64,000 bases of DNA from CAYMKL01 sp964390805 (GTDB lineage Bacteria > Chloroflexota > Anaerolineae > VGOG01): the NCBI GenBank assembly GCA_964390805.1, contig CAYMKL010000011.1, positions 18,043 to 82,042 on the forward strand, written 5' to 3'. A program made the translations under genes and the position numbers. The notes beneath the pieces were generated by a model. The model was given only the letters and a program-made list of their open reading frames with translations. It ran no database searches and had not been told where the DNA came from. This document shows, piece by piece, positions 25,526 through 34,272 of this stretch (within the stretch, counting starts at the first letter, position 1; the number at the start of each line of letters is the position of its first letter).

Positions 25526-25609
25526 AGTGCGTACGAGTGCAGCAAATCAGTCTTTATTATTCACAATGTGGGTCAGCCACAAGAATAAACAACAGAAAGG
25601 AGCGATATT

Positions 25610-26710
25610 ATGGCTAGTGTAACCTACGATCATGTCACCAAGCAGTTTGGCGACGTGGTGGCCGTCAATGATCTGGACATTGAGATCGCCGACAAGGAGT
25701 TCCTGGTGCTTCTGGGCCCGTCAGGATGCGGCAAGACCACTGCTCTCCGCCTCCTGGCCGGCCTGGAGGAGATCACTGACGGCAGCATCTACATCGGGGA
25801 CCAGGTAGTCAATGACGTGCCCCCCAAGGACCGCGACATCGCTATGGTCTTCCAGTCCTATGCCCTCTACCCCCACATGAGCGTCTACGACAACATGGCC
25901 TTCGGGCTGAAGTTGAGGAAGACGCCCAAGGCGGACATTGATAGGAGGGTCAAGGAGGCAGCCACCATTCTAAGGATCGAGGAGCTTCTGGCCCGCAAGC
26001 CCAAGCAGCTCTCGGGAGGCCAGAGGCAGAGGGTGGCTGTGGGTAGGGCCATCGTCAGGGAGCCCAAAGTCTTCCTCATGGACGAGCCCCTGTCCAACCT
26101 GGACGCCAAGCTGAGGGTGGCAGCCAGGGCAGAGATCTCCAAGCTCCACCAGCGACTGGAAACGACCTTCATCTATGTGACCCACGACCAGACCGAGGCC
26201 ATGACCATGGGAACGAGGGTTGTGGTATTGAAAGACGGCCTCCTGCAGCAGGTGGATACCCCTCAGAATCTCTATAACTACCCCGCTAACCTTTTCGTGG
26301 CCGGGTTCATTGGAAGCCCAGCCATGAACTTCTTCGATGCCACCCTGGTGGGTGAGAATGGGGACCTTTACGTGGACGGTGGTACTTTCCGCCTGAAAGT
26401 TCCTGAGGATAAGCTGCAAGTACTTCTCCCTCTCAAAGGCAGGAAGGTGATCTTCGGCATAAGGCCCGACGACATCCATGACCCTGAGTTCACCCCTCCC
26501 AACATCACAGCAGGGACTATCAAGGCTCAGGTTGATGTGACGGAGCTGATGGGGAACGAGGTCTTTGTGCATCTTTTGATGGGAGAGAAGAGCTTCGTCG
26601 GTCGCTTTGACCCTCGGACCGGCGCTAGGGTGGGGAGTACGATAGAAACTGTGGTGAACATGGACACCATGCAGATCTTCGATACCCAGACTGAGAAGGC
26701 TGTTCGCTAG
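25610..26710 (+). CDS. ugpC: Sugar ABC importer ATPase, MalK/UgpC/MsmX-type
   Basis: A 366-residue ATPase. Walker A GPSGCGKT is near residue 36, followed by Q-loop FQSYALYPH, signature LSGGQRQRVAVGRA near 134, Walker B VFLMDEPLSNLD and switch THDQTEAMTM. The C-terminal OB/TOBE region (FGIRPDDIHDP) is the MalK-type regulatory domain. Neither sugar-importer operon here carries an ATPase, so this single protein with its own strong promoter probably energises both, as MsmX does in Bacillus. AAAGGAG precedes the ATG. Confidence 0.95.
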   Translation: MASVTYDHVTKQFGDVVAVNDLDIEIADKEFLVLLGPSGCGKTTALRLLAGLEEITDGSIYIGDQVVNDVPPKDRDIAMVFQSYALYPHMSVYDNMAFGLKLRKTPKADIDRRVKEAATILRIEELLARKPKQLSGGQRQRVAVGRAIVREPKVFLMDEPLSNLDAKLRVAARAEISKLHQRLETTFIYVTHDQTEAMTMGTRVVVLKDGLLQQVDTPQNLYNYPANLFVAGFIGSPAMNFFDATLVGENGDLYVDGGTFRLKVPEDKLQVLLPLKGRKVIFGIRPDDIHDPEFTPPNITAGTIKAQVDVTELMGNEVFVHLLMGEKSFVGRFDPRTGARVGSTIETVVNMDTMQIFDTQTEKAVR

Positions 26711-26745
26711 AGTCGGCAGGTCACGGATTCCGGTAAAGCAGCTTT

Positions 26746-26804
26746 GTGGCGCAGTTTCCCGGCCTGTCTGATCGCCTGGTCGCAGGCCGGAGAGCCTGCG
26801 CCAC
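26746..26804. repeat. Palindromic GTGGCGCAG repeat
   Basis: GTGGCGCAG (26746-26754) pairs with CTGCGCCAC (26796-26804), with inner CCGGCCTG/CAGGCCGG. It is an intergenic REP-like hairpin. Confidence 0.7.
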
Positions 26805-26878
26805 ACTGTCATGGCTCTGGTAATCACAACACCTACTCCTGATTGATCCGGGAGACAGGCTTGAAGTAACTGTGGCAC

Positions 26879-26912
26879 AAAGCCGCTTCCTGGACAAATC
26901 GGGAGCGGCTTT
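26879..26912 (+). terminator. Terminator-like hairpin after ATPase
   Basis: AAAGCCGCT (26879-26887) pairs with AGCGGCTTT (26904-26912), followed by GATAGT. It is moderate in quality. Confidence 0.55.
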
Positions 26913-26955
26913 GATAGTATATCCTTCAACAGGAAATTCCGGCTCAGGCGGTCTG

Positions 26956-28095
26956 ATGAACTCACGAGAACGGGTGATAGCGGTCCTTGGTCACGAGCTA
27001 CCCGACCGCGTGCCTGTGGACCTGGGTTCCACGGCAGTTTCCAGCATCCACCAACGAGCCAACAACGCCTTGAAGTCCCTGTTGGGCATCGAGGCCGACG
27101 AGCCGGTGCACGATGTGGTCCAGGGCATCGTCATCCCCGATGAGCAGATCCTGCAACAGTTTGGCGTGGATTTCCGCCGTGTGGCGCTGCGACCGCCCTC
27201 TACTGCGACTGCCGCCTTGCCCTCAGGCAACGAGCATACCTACCTCGACGAGTGGGGGATACAGCGGCAGCGCACCGAGCTGTACTCGGATATCGTGGGG
27301 CATCCGCTGGCGGACGCCACGGTGGAAGACCTGCGGCACTACCCGTGGCCCGATCCGCACGATCCCTGTCGGGTGGCAGGCACTTCGGCTACGCTCAGTA
27401 CAAGCTTGGCCGAGGAGGCCCGGCGCCTCTACGAGGAGACCGACTACGCACTGGTGGCCGACTTCCTGGGTGGCGGCCTCTTCGAGCAGGCCCTCTGGAT
27501 GCGCGGCTTCGAGCGTTTCCTGATGGATCTGGTCAGCGACGAGCCTTTTGCCATTGCTCTTCTGGACACCCTGCTGGAGCTATACATTGAGTTCTACGAC
27601 GTCTACCTGGAGGCGGTGGGCCCCTACGTCCAGGTTGTGGCTCTGGGAGACGACCTGGGAATGCAGCCCGGCCCCCTCATCTCGCCGAAGCTCTATCGCC
27701 GGCTGATCAAGCCCCGGCACAAGGAGCTATACGACTTTATCCATTCGCGCACCGAAGCGAAAATCATGCACCACACCTGCGGCAGCGTCTTCCCTTTTGT
27801 ACGGGACCTGATTGACGTGGGGGTGGACATCCTGAACCCGATCCAGACTTCTGCTCAGGGGATGGACCCGGCCGCTCTGAAGCGGGAGTTCGGCGAGCAG
27901 TTGGTCTTCCATGGAGGGATTGACGTACAGCAGATCCTCCCCTTCGCCACCCCGGAAAAGGTCAGGGAAGAGGTTAAGCGCATCGTGGCCATCCTGGGCC
28001 AGGGAGGGGGCTACATCCTTGCCCCCAGCCACAACATCCAGGCGGATGTCCCGCCAGAGAACGTCCTAGCCATGTACCAAGCAATTCAAGTGTGA
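26956..28095 (+). CDS. UroD-like protein 1 (corrinoid-methyltransferase superfamily)
   Basis: The start is ATG 26956 (MNSRERVIAVLGHELPDRVP), the usual family opening also seen in UroD-like protein 3; the frame is open further upstream without support. A 379-residue TIM-barrel protein of the uroporphyrinogen-decarboxylase/MtaA-CmuA superfamily. HHTCGS near residue 275 resembles the HxC zinc motif of the methyltransferases, but the distal Cys is replaced (APSHNIQADVPPEN). No haem pathway is nearby, so tetrapyrrole decarboxylation is unlikely. It sits five bases before a peptide-type importer. The function in glycan loci is unknown. A dispersed repeat (27381-27405) is read in frame as TSATLSTS. 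Confidence 0.8.
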   Translation: MNSRERVIAVLGHELPDRVPVDLGSTAVSSIHQRANNALKSLLGIEADEPVHDVVQGIVIPDEQILQQFGVDFRRVALRPPSTATAALPSGNEHTYLDEWGIQRQRTELYSDIVGHPLADATVEDLRHYPWPDPHDPCRVAGTSATLSTSLAEEARRLYEETDYALVADFLGGGLFEQALWMRGFERFLMDLVSDEPFAIALLDTLLELYIEFYDVYLEAVGPYVQVVALGDDLGMQPGPLISPKLYRRLIKPRHKELYDFIHSRTEAKIMHHTCGSVFPFVRDLIDVGVDILNPIQTSAQGMDPAALKREFGEQLVFHGGIDVQQILPFATPEKVREEVKRIVAILGQGGGYILAPSHNIQADVPPENVLAMYQAIQV

Positions 28096-28099
28096 TCCT

Positions 28100-29077
28100 A
28101 TGAAACCACTTCTTCAGGTTAGAAACCTCCGAGTGTACTACCACACGCTGCAAGGCCCGGTGAAGGCCGTAGACGGCGTTAACTTTGGTATCAACGCCGG
28201 GGAGAGATTCGGTCTGATCGGGGAGTCCGGGTCGGGCAAATCTACCATGGCCCTCTCGATTATGCGGCTCATCAAGCCGCCTGGTCGTATCGAATCGGGA
28301 GAGGTCTTGCTAGACGGTGTCAATGTCATGACCCTCTCCGAAGAGCCGATGCGACAGTTGCGCCTGGCAGGTATCGCGCTGATCAGTCAAGGGGCGATGA
28401 ACTCTCTCAATCCGGTGATGCGCATCAGGCCCCAGATCGTTGACGGCCTGCAGAGCCACGGTGTGCGGATGTCGAGGCAGGAGTCGGATGACCGTGTCGG
28501 TGAGCTTCTCGAGTGGGTTGGCCTGGAGCGGGCGGTCGCTGACATGTTCCCCCACGAGCTAAGCGGCGGCATGAAACAACGGGTCTGCATCGCCATCGCC
28601 ATCAGCTTGCGCCCGAAGGTGATCATTGCCGACGAGCCTACCAGCGCCTTGGACGTGGTGGTGCAACGCCAGGTGATGGAGACCCTGCGCCGGGTGCAGG
28701 AGGACTTGGAAGCATCCGTGATCCTGATAGGTCATGACATGGGGCTCATGGCCCAGTTTGCCGATCGCGTGGGAATCATGTATGCGGGGAAGCTGGTAGA
28801 GGAGGGCCCCGTGAGGGACATTTTCTCCGATCCTGAACATCCCTACAGCCAGTTGCTTATAGCCAGCCTTCCGTCTTTGGAGAAGAAGGGCGTTTTCCAA
28901 GGGATATCGGGCTTTCCACCTTTGCTGCTCGATCTTCCACCAGGCTGTGTCTTCCACCCCAGATGCCCCTACGCCATGGCCCGCTGTGCAGTGGAGGACC
29001 CGGTGCTGAGGCCCATAGGGCTCAACCACGCGGCGGCCTGTCACCTGCTCGAGGAACGCCAAGAGGCAACGTCATGA
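28100..29077 (+). CDS. Dpp/Opp-type ABC importer ATPase, DppD-like
   Basis: A 325-residue ATPase. Walker A GESGSGKS is near residue 40, signature LSGGMKQRVCIA near 153, Walker B KVIIADEPTSALD, switch GHDMGLM. The C-terminal oligopeptide-transporter tail has the Cys pattern CVFHPRCPYAMARC...C that binds an iron-sulfur cluster in related DppD proteins. It partners the next ATPase (ATGA overlap) and the permeases at 33253 and 34273. In glycan loci such importers often carry oligosaccharides rather than peptides. Confidence 0.93.
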   Translation: MKPLLQVRNLRVYYHTLQGPVKAVDGVNFGINAGERFGLIGESGSGKSTMALSIMRLIKPPGRIESGEVLLDGVNVMTLSEEPMRQLRLAGIALISQGAMNSLNPVMRIRPQIVDGLQSHGVRMSRQESDDRVGELLEWVGLERAVADMFPHELSGGMKQRVCIAIAISLRPKVIIADEPTSALDVVVQRQVMETLRRVQEDLEASVILIGHDMGLMAQFADRVGIMYAGKLVEEGPVRDIFSDPEHPYSQLLIASLPSLEKKGVFQGISGFPPLLLDLPPGCVFHPRCPYAMARCAVEDPVLRPIGLNHAAACHLLEERQEATS

Positions 29078-30117
29078 ATGCTTTGCTTGAGGCTCGGCAT
29101 GTCACCAAGATATTCGGCGGGGGGCTGGTCAAGAAGTACCGCACCATTGCCCTGGAGGATCTTTCGCTCTCCATCGGCGGCGGACAGCCATCAATTACCG
29201 GTGTGGTCGGGGAGAGCGGGAGCGGGAAGACCACTATGGCGCGCCTTCTCCTCGGCCTGGAGTCACCGACTCGGGGAGGGGTGTTTTACAAGGGGAAGGA
29301 CCTCCGCCGGCTGTCGCGGACAGAATGGCGCGCCTTCCTGCAAGATGTGCAGATCATTTTCCAGGACCCCTTTGAAGTGTATAATTCCTTCTACACGGTG
29401 GACCGCGTCCTCACAATCCCTATAGCCAAGTTTCGCCTCGCGAACTCGAAGCGCGAGAGCCGGGCGCTAGTCGAGGAGGTCCTGCAAGCCGTGGGACTGC
29501 GCCCTGAGGAGACCCTGGGGCGCTACCCTCATCACTTGAGCGGGGGGCAGCGTCAGCGTATCATGGTGGCACGAGCGCTCCTCTTGAGGCCCAAGTTGAT
29601 CATTGCCGATGAGCCTGTTTCGATGATTGATGCCTCCCTGCGGGCCACTGTCCTGGACAACCTGCGCCAACTCAACGAGGAGTTTGGCATCTCCATCATC
29701 TACATCACCCATGACCTGACGACGGCCTATCAGATCAGCCACAACATCATTGTGCTCTACAGCGGCTCCGTTGCGGAGGCGGGTGATGTCGAACTGGTGG
29801 TTGGGCAGCCACAACATCCGTACACACAATTGCTGGTTGGTTCGATCCCCCTGCCAGACCCAAACCGCCGCTGGAGTGGCGAAGCTCCAGCATCCGCTAT
29901 CGGAGAACAGGCCGGCGATGGCATGGGCTGTAAATTTGCAGGCCGTTGCCCGCACGCCTTCTCTCTTTGTCTCGAAAAAGCGCCACCCTTGTTCCAAACG
30001 AATCAGCATCGCGCAGCAGCATGCTATCTGTATCAGGATCACTCTTCGATTCGGCCTGAGGAGATGGACAAGGTGTTTGTCCGGAGGACCGCGTCATTGA
30101 AGATATTGGCCGAGTAG
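29074..30117 (+). CDS. Dpp/Opp-type ABC importer ATPase, DppF-like
   Basis: The start is ATG 29074 in an ATGA overlap with the previous gene; longer in-frame starts fall inside that gene. 347 residues. Walker A GESGSGKT, signature LSGGQRQRIMVARA, Walker B KLIIADEPVSMID, switch THDLTTA. The C-terminal tail again has the C-x5-C-x5-C-type cluster motif (GCKFAGRCPHAFSLC). It forms the heterodimeric motor with the DppD-like protein. Confidence 0.93.
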   Translation: MNALLEARHVTKIFGGGLVKKYRTIALEDLSLSIGGGQPSITGVVGESGSGKTTMARLLLGLESPTRGGVFYKGKDLRRLSRTEWRAFLQDVQIIFQDPFEVYNSFYTVDRVLTIPIAKFRLANSKRESRALVEEVLQAVGLRPEETLGRYPHHLSGGQRQRIMVARALLLRPKLIIADEPVSMIDASLRATVLDNLRQLNEEFGISIIYITHDLTTAYQISHNIIVLYSGSVAEAGDVELVVGQPQHPYTQLLVGSIPLPDPNRRWSGEAPASAIGEQAGDGMGCKFAGRCPHAFSLCLEKAPPLFQTNQHRAAACYLYQDHSSIRPEEMDKVFVRRTASLKILAE

Positions 30118-30130
30118 CCGCCGGTGGTGG

Positions 30131-30225
30131 CCCTTCGACGGGCTCAGGACGTTGCCCTTACGACGGGCTCAGGACGTTGCCCTTCGACGGGCTCAGGACG
30201 TGGCCCTTCGACGGGCTCAGGACGG
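30131..30225. repeat. Four tandem CCCTTCGACGGGCTCAGGAC units
   Basis: Four 24-25-nt copies of the dispersed CCTTCGAC repeat stand head to tail after the DppF-like gene, differing by one or two bases. Elsewhere in the window single copies occur, some inside genes. There is no spacer diversity, so it is not a CRISPR. Confidence 0.9.
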
Positions 30226-30275
30226 CGCCTGGCAGACGCTGGGTGACGCCTTGCACACCAATGCCGGCACCTGAA

Positions 30276-30377
30276 AAGGAGGTGAGGAATCAAATATCTG
30301 CCGAGTCAATGGGGGATGCTCCGTAAAGGAAGCGTCCCAAAGCCAAGTTCCATCCAAAAATAAGGAGGAGGAAACAA
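30276..30377 (+). promoter_or_regulatory. Leader of LysM-binding-protein gene
   Basis: AAGGAGGTGA (30276-30285) is followed by hairpin GGGATGCT/AGCGTCCC (30313-30338) and a second, true ribosome site AAGGAGGAGG before ATG 30378. It has the same logic as the leaders at 8587 and 18412, with a different stem sequence. Confidence 0.55.
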
Positions 30378-32405
30378 ATGCTTAAGAGAACGCTAGTCAA
30401 TTTGCTCTTGGTGTTCGCAATGCTGCTGACCCTGGGGGTGGGCGTGGCCAGCGCTGCTCCGCCGGCCCAGGAGGAGTTGACCTACACGGTTAAGCTAGGC
30501 GACAATCTCTGGACCCTGGCGGAGAAGTACCTGGGCAGCGGCCCCGCCTATTGGGCCATCGTCGGCGCCACCAACGACCGATACGCCACAGATACCAGTT
30601 TCGCCAAGGTTGACAACCCCAGCCTGATCCATCCCGGCTGGAAGCTCCTCATCCCAGGCCCCGAGGAAGCGGCGAAGTACGTCCCGGGACTCCCCGTCCC
30701 TGAGGTTACGGCCCGGGCGCAGACCCTCAACATCGCTATAAGCAAGGTGTTCCCGGATCCCACCAATTGGAATGTGTACGCGCCGGGGAGTGTCAGCCGA
30801 TCAAGGTCGGGCCTCCACCAGGTGATCTACGAATACTTCTTCTACGAGAACCTGCAGACCGGGGAGTACATCCCCTGGCTGGCGACGGGGTACGAGTACA
30901 ACGACGACTTCACCGCCATCACCGTCAACCTGCGGGATGGGGTTGAGTGGAGCGACGGTGAGCCTTTCACCCCGGAGGATGTCGTCTTCACCTACAACCT
31001 CTTGCTGGCAAACCCGGCCATGACCTGGGCTGCGGAGGTGGGCAAGTGGGTGGAGTCGGTGGAGAAACTGGACGACCTCACCATACGGTTTAACCTGACA
31101 CAGTCCAGCCCCCGCTACCATCTGAACCGGGAGGCCTTCCCTGCCGTAGGGATCTGGGGTGGGATCACGATCCTGCCCCAGCACATCTGGGAGGGGGTGG
31201 ATCCCCTGACCTTCAAGAACTCTGACCCCGTGGGGACAGGGCCTTACAGGCTGACGAGTGCCTCGCCAAGCGCCATGACCCATGAGCGCAGAGACGATTG
31301 GTGGGGGACGAAGGTATTCGGGGTGAAGCCAGCGCCGAAGATCATGACCTTCCAGTACGTCGGTTCGCCGACCAGCGTCGCCCTCGCTCTGGCAGCCAAC
31401 GAGATTGACACCCCCCAGATTGGGATCCTCTCGCTGGGCGACTTCCTGGCGGTGGCGGCAAGGAATCCCAACGTCAGCGCCTGGTACAAGGACGCTCCCT
31501 ACACCTGGCTGGATCCGTGCCCGAGGGCGCTAATGGTTCAGAATGCCACCCCCCCGTGGGACCAGAAAGAGATGCGGTGGGCCCTCTCCTACCTGATCAA
31601 CTGGCAGTCCGTCGTTGACCTGGCTTTCGAGGGGTCAACCGTGCCTGCTTGGGGTATCTGGCCTGCCTACGATGGCCTGCAGCCCTACTTCGACGCCATC
31701 CAGGATCTGAGGGAGCAGTATCCGACGGCGACCTACGATGCAGCCAAGTCGGAGGAGCTCCTGACCTCCGCGGGCTACGAGAAAGGGTCGGACGGCTACT
31801 GGACTTCAACTGCTGGGGAGAAGCTACACATTAACTTCATGGTGAACGCCGACAACGCCGAGGACATGAAGGTCACGACCGTAGTGGCCGATCAGCTCGA
31901 GGCCGGAGGGATTGAGGTCGAGATTCAACCCTTGAGCGGTTCCGTTCAAGCTGACGCGCGCCTGCGGGGCGACTATGGTCTCACGTACCAGCCCTTCTGT
32001 CCTGGCTACATCTTCGACAACCTGGAGTTGTTCCACAGCAAATACTATGTCGAGCTGGGCGAGCCGGCTCCCTGGTATGAGCGGAACTCCTTCCGCTTCC
32101 AGAACGAGGCCTTCGACGCCATCGTGGACGAGATGGCGGTGACGCCCCCTTATGAGGTGGAGATGATCAAGGATCAGTTCTACCGGGCCATGGAGATCTG
32201 GCTCGATGAACTGCCCGTCATCCCAGGCGTTCAAGCGCCTGCCCTGGTGCCCTTCAACAGCACTTACTGGGAAGGGTGGCCCTCGGCCGACAACCCCTGG
32301 AACATGCCGGTCAGTTGGTGGGCGACCTGGAACCTGGTCATCAACGGGTATCCATCGCCAGAGACGGGGGAGTGGGTCGGCGGGATTCGTCCCGCAGGCC
32401 AGTAG
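30378..32405 (+). CDS. LysM-fused family 5 solute-binding protein
   Basis: A 675-residue exported protein. A signal peptide with a VASA-AP cleavage site (residues 1-27) lacks a lipobox Cys. A LysM domain follows at about 34-95 (YTVKLGDNLWTLAEKYLG...LIHPGWKLLIP). Residues 115-660 form a family 5 (DppA/OppA-type) binding domain, with FTPEDVVFTYN and VGTGPYRL recognisable. LysM binds peptidoglycan or chitin-type GlcNAc polymers; here it probably tethers the receptor to the wall in place of a lipid anchor. It is the receptor for the Dpp-type permeases downstream. Confidence 0.9.
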   Translation: MLKRTLVNLLLVFAMLLTLGVGVASAAPPAQEELTYTVKLGDNLWTLAEKYLGSGPAYWAIVGATNDRYATDTSFAKVDNPSLIHPGWKLLIPGPEEAAKYVPGLPVPEVTARAQTLNIAISKVFPDPTNWNVYAPGSVSRSRSGLHQVIYEYFFYENLQTGEYIPWLATGYEYNDDFTAITVNLRDGVEWSDGEPFTPEDVVFTYNLLLANPAMTWAAEVGKWVESVEKLDDLTIRFNLTQSSPRYHLNREAFPAVGIWGGITILPQHIWEGVDPLTFKNSDPVGTGPYRLTSASPSAMTHERRDDWWGTKVFGVKPAPKIMTFQYVGSPTSVALALAANEIDTPQIGILSLGDFLAVAARNPNVSAWYKDAPYTWLDPCPRALMVQNATPPWDQKEMRWALSYLINWQSVVDLAFEGSTVPAWGIWPAYDGLQPYFDAIQDLREQYPTATYDAAKSEELLTSAGYEKGSDGYWTSTAGEKLHINFMVNADNAEDMKVTTVVADQLEAGGIEVEIQPLSGSVQADARLRGDYGLTYQPFCPGYIFDNLELFHSKYYVELGEPAPWYERNSFRFQNEAFDAIVDEMAVTPPYEVEMIKDQFYRAMEIWLDELPVIPGVQAPALVPFNSTYWEGWPSADNPWNMPVSWWATWNLVINGYPSPETGEWVGGIRPAGQ

Positions 32406-32546
32406 TAGTAGAAAGCACCAGTTAGATTGCAGGTGGGGAGTGGCCTCTGCCAGGGGCCGCTCCCCACCACAGTAGTTTGCGGCCATGCCGCTGGCTCAGT
32501 TCGACACAGAGTAGTGTTAGTTCGAACGTTTTCTGAGGAGGGGGCG

Positions 32547-32768
32547 ATGAGTACGGCAGTCAAGCCACTACCAGAACTCGTCAAGGAACTGCCGCCCTAC
32601 GCTCAAAGGGTGGTCAGGGATTTTGCCGAATTTCTCCTGATGAAGCATCGAGCAAAAATGGGCAATAAACTGCGTCAAGATTGGGCCGGTGTCTTGCGTG
32701 CTTATCGTGATCAGTACACCGCGCTTGAACTCCAGCAGAAAGCGTTGGGGTGGCGGAGTGAGGCATAA
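32547..32768 (+). CDS. DUF2281-type antitoxin
   Basis: The start is ATG 32547 (MSTAVKPLPELVKELPPYAQ) after GAGGAGGGGG; 73 residues. The ELPPYAQRVVRDFAEFLL pattern matches the short helical DUF2281 proteins that pair with PIN toxins. Its TAA shares one base with the toxin ATG, the classic TA arrangement. Confidence 0.82.
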   Translation: MSTAVKPLPELVKELPPYAQRVVRDFAEFLLMKHRAKMGNKLRQDWAGVLRAYRDQYTALELQQKALGWRSEA

Positions 32769-33172
32769 TGTATCTGCTCGACACCAATATTTGGCTGGAG
32801 CGCATGTTGGAGCAAGCCAGATCGGAAGAAGTGAGACGACTGCTTGATCAGGTCCCCTCCGATCGGCTGTTCATAACCGACTTCTCCTTGCACTCGGTTG
32901 GTGTCATTCTCAATCGGCTGAACCAACAGGATGAGTTCCTGGGTTTTGTCCGAGATCTATTCATTGATGGGGCAGTGGTTCTTGTATCGCTTGAGCCGGC
33001 AGACATGGAACGTGTCGTGGCCGTGATGGACCGCTTCGGGCTTGATTTTGATGATGCGTATCAGTATGTGGCGGCTGAGAGGTACGATTTAGAGTTAGTC
33101 AGTTTCGATGGTGACTTTGACGGCACCGAACGCGGTAGGGTGACGCCTGGGGAGATTGTGGAGGCTGAATAA
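32768..33172 (+). CDS. PIN-domain toxin (VapC-type)
   Basis: A 134-residue PIN ribonuclease. The first acidic residue is in MYLLDTNIWLE (Asp 5), the middle acids in LDFDDAYQYVAAER near residue 97, and the last in LVSFDGDFDG near residue 118. With the DUF2281 gene it forms a toxin-antitoxin module lodged between the receptor and permease genes of one importer operon, which may stabilise the locus. Confidence 0.85.
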   Translation: MYLLDTNIWLERMLEQARSEEVRRLLDQVPSDRLFITDFSLHSVGVILNRLNQQDEFLGFVRDLFIDGAVVLVSLEPADMERVVAVMDRFGLDFDDAYQYVAAERYDLELVSFDGDFDGTERGRVTPGEIVEAE

Positions 33173-33252
33173 TCGCTGGGTAGGCCGGTGTTGAGTCAAC
33201 GCATTGTTGCGAAGGTGCATAGGCACACCCTGAGCAAAAAGGAATGATGTGA

Positions 33253-34269
33253 ATGATTGCTTACTTGAGGTATCTCTCGGAACGGTTCGTTATCTTTGTG
33301 GCGACAATCTTCATTTCCATCACCATCGTCTTCTTCGTGCCCCGTCTCGTTCCTGGCCATCCCCTCCTCGCTGTCTTCAGCAGAATGGCAGCCATGGGGG
33401 GAAGCCTGAATGCCCCGGAGCTCATTGAGGAGTACAACCAGCTCTTCGGTCTGGACAAGGGTCTGTGGGAACAGTACGTTAGTTTTCTGCGGGAGCTGGC
33501 CCGGGGGAATCTGGGCTACTCCATCAGCAGTTTCCCCTCCCATGTGTCTGACCTGTTGAGGCCCGCACTCCCCTGGACCATCGGCCTCCTGACGTTGACG
33601 ACGCTGATCAGTTGGGTGCTGGGTTCGCTGATCGGCGCCGTGGTGGGATGGAGGGGTGGGAAATCACGGTTCTTTCAGGCCCTCGTTCCGGCAGCTCTGG
33701 TGTTGTACACCATCCCCTATTACATCCTGGCCATCATCCTCGTCTTCCTCTTCGCCTTCCAATGGCGGATCTTCCCTCTCTCCGGAGCGTACTCAGTAGG
33801 GCTTGGGCCGGAGCTCTCCCTCGACTTTGCCCTGGATGTGCTCCGCCATGCCACGCTGCCGGCCTTGAGCATCATCCTTGTTTCCCTGGGCTGGTGGTTC
33901 CTCTCCATGCGGAGCCTGATCACTTCCTTGAAGGGCGAGGACTACATCCTGCAGGCCGAGGCTAAGGGGCTCTCCGGCCGGCGCATCCTCTGGGGTTACG
34001 CTTTCCGAAATGCGCTGCTGCCCCAGGCGACCGGCCTGGCCATCTCTCTGGGCCACATCGTCGGGGGGGCGCTCATCACCGAGGTGATCTTTGCCTACCC
34101 CGGCCTAGGTTGGCTAATCTACAACTCCATTACGAATATTGATTTCCCGGTGATCCAGGGCGGTGTCCTCCTCATCGTCTTCTCGGTAGCCCTGGCTAAT
34201 TTCGTCATTGACATGGTCTACCCCCTGATTGACCCGAGGATACGCTACGAGCAGGCAGGGAGGGGATAG
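33253..34269 (+). CDS. Dpp/Opp-type importer permease, DppB-like
   Basis: A 338-residue permease starting MIAYLRYLSERFVIFV, with about six hydrophobic segments, the family extracytoplasmic loop after the first (ending LGYSISSFPSHV) and the cytoplasmic EAA-like loop QAEAKGLSGRRILWGYAFRN near residue 240. The gene order receptor, TA pair, DppB, DppC implies that the toxin-antitoxin module inserted into an existing operon. Confidence 0.92.
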   Translation: MIAYLRYLSERFVIFVATIFISITIVFFVPRLVPGHPLLAVFSRMAAMGGSLNAPELIEEYNQLFGLDKGLWEQYVSFLRELARGNLGYSISSFPSHVSDLLRPALPWTIGLLTLTTLISWVLGSLIGAVVGWRGGKSRFFQALVPAALVLYTIPYYILAIILVFLFAFQWRIFPLSGAYSVGLGPELSLDFALDVLRHATLPALSIILVSLGWWFLSMRSLITSLKGEDYILQAEAKGLSGRRILWGYAFRNALLPQATGLAISLGHIVGGALITEVIFAYPGLGWLIYNSITNIDFPVIQGGVLLIVFSVALANFVIDMVYPLIDPRIRYEQAGRG

Positions 34270-34272
34270 ACC

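Noticed and set aside
26956..28095. True uroporphyrinogen decarboxylase (HemE)
   Set aside because: There is no haem gene nearby, three divergent copies sit in glycan operons, and an HxC motif typical of methyltransferase relatives is present.
30131..30225. Possible small CRISPR array
   Set aside because: Units are directly adjacent with no unique spacers, and the same unit occurs singly inside genes.
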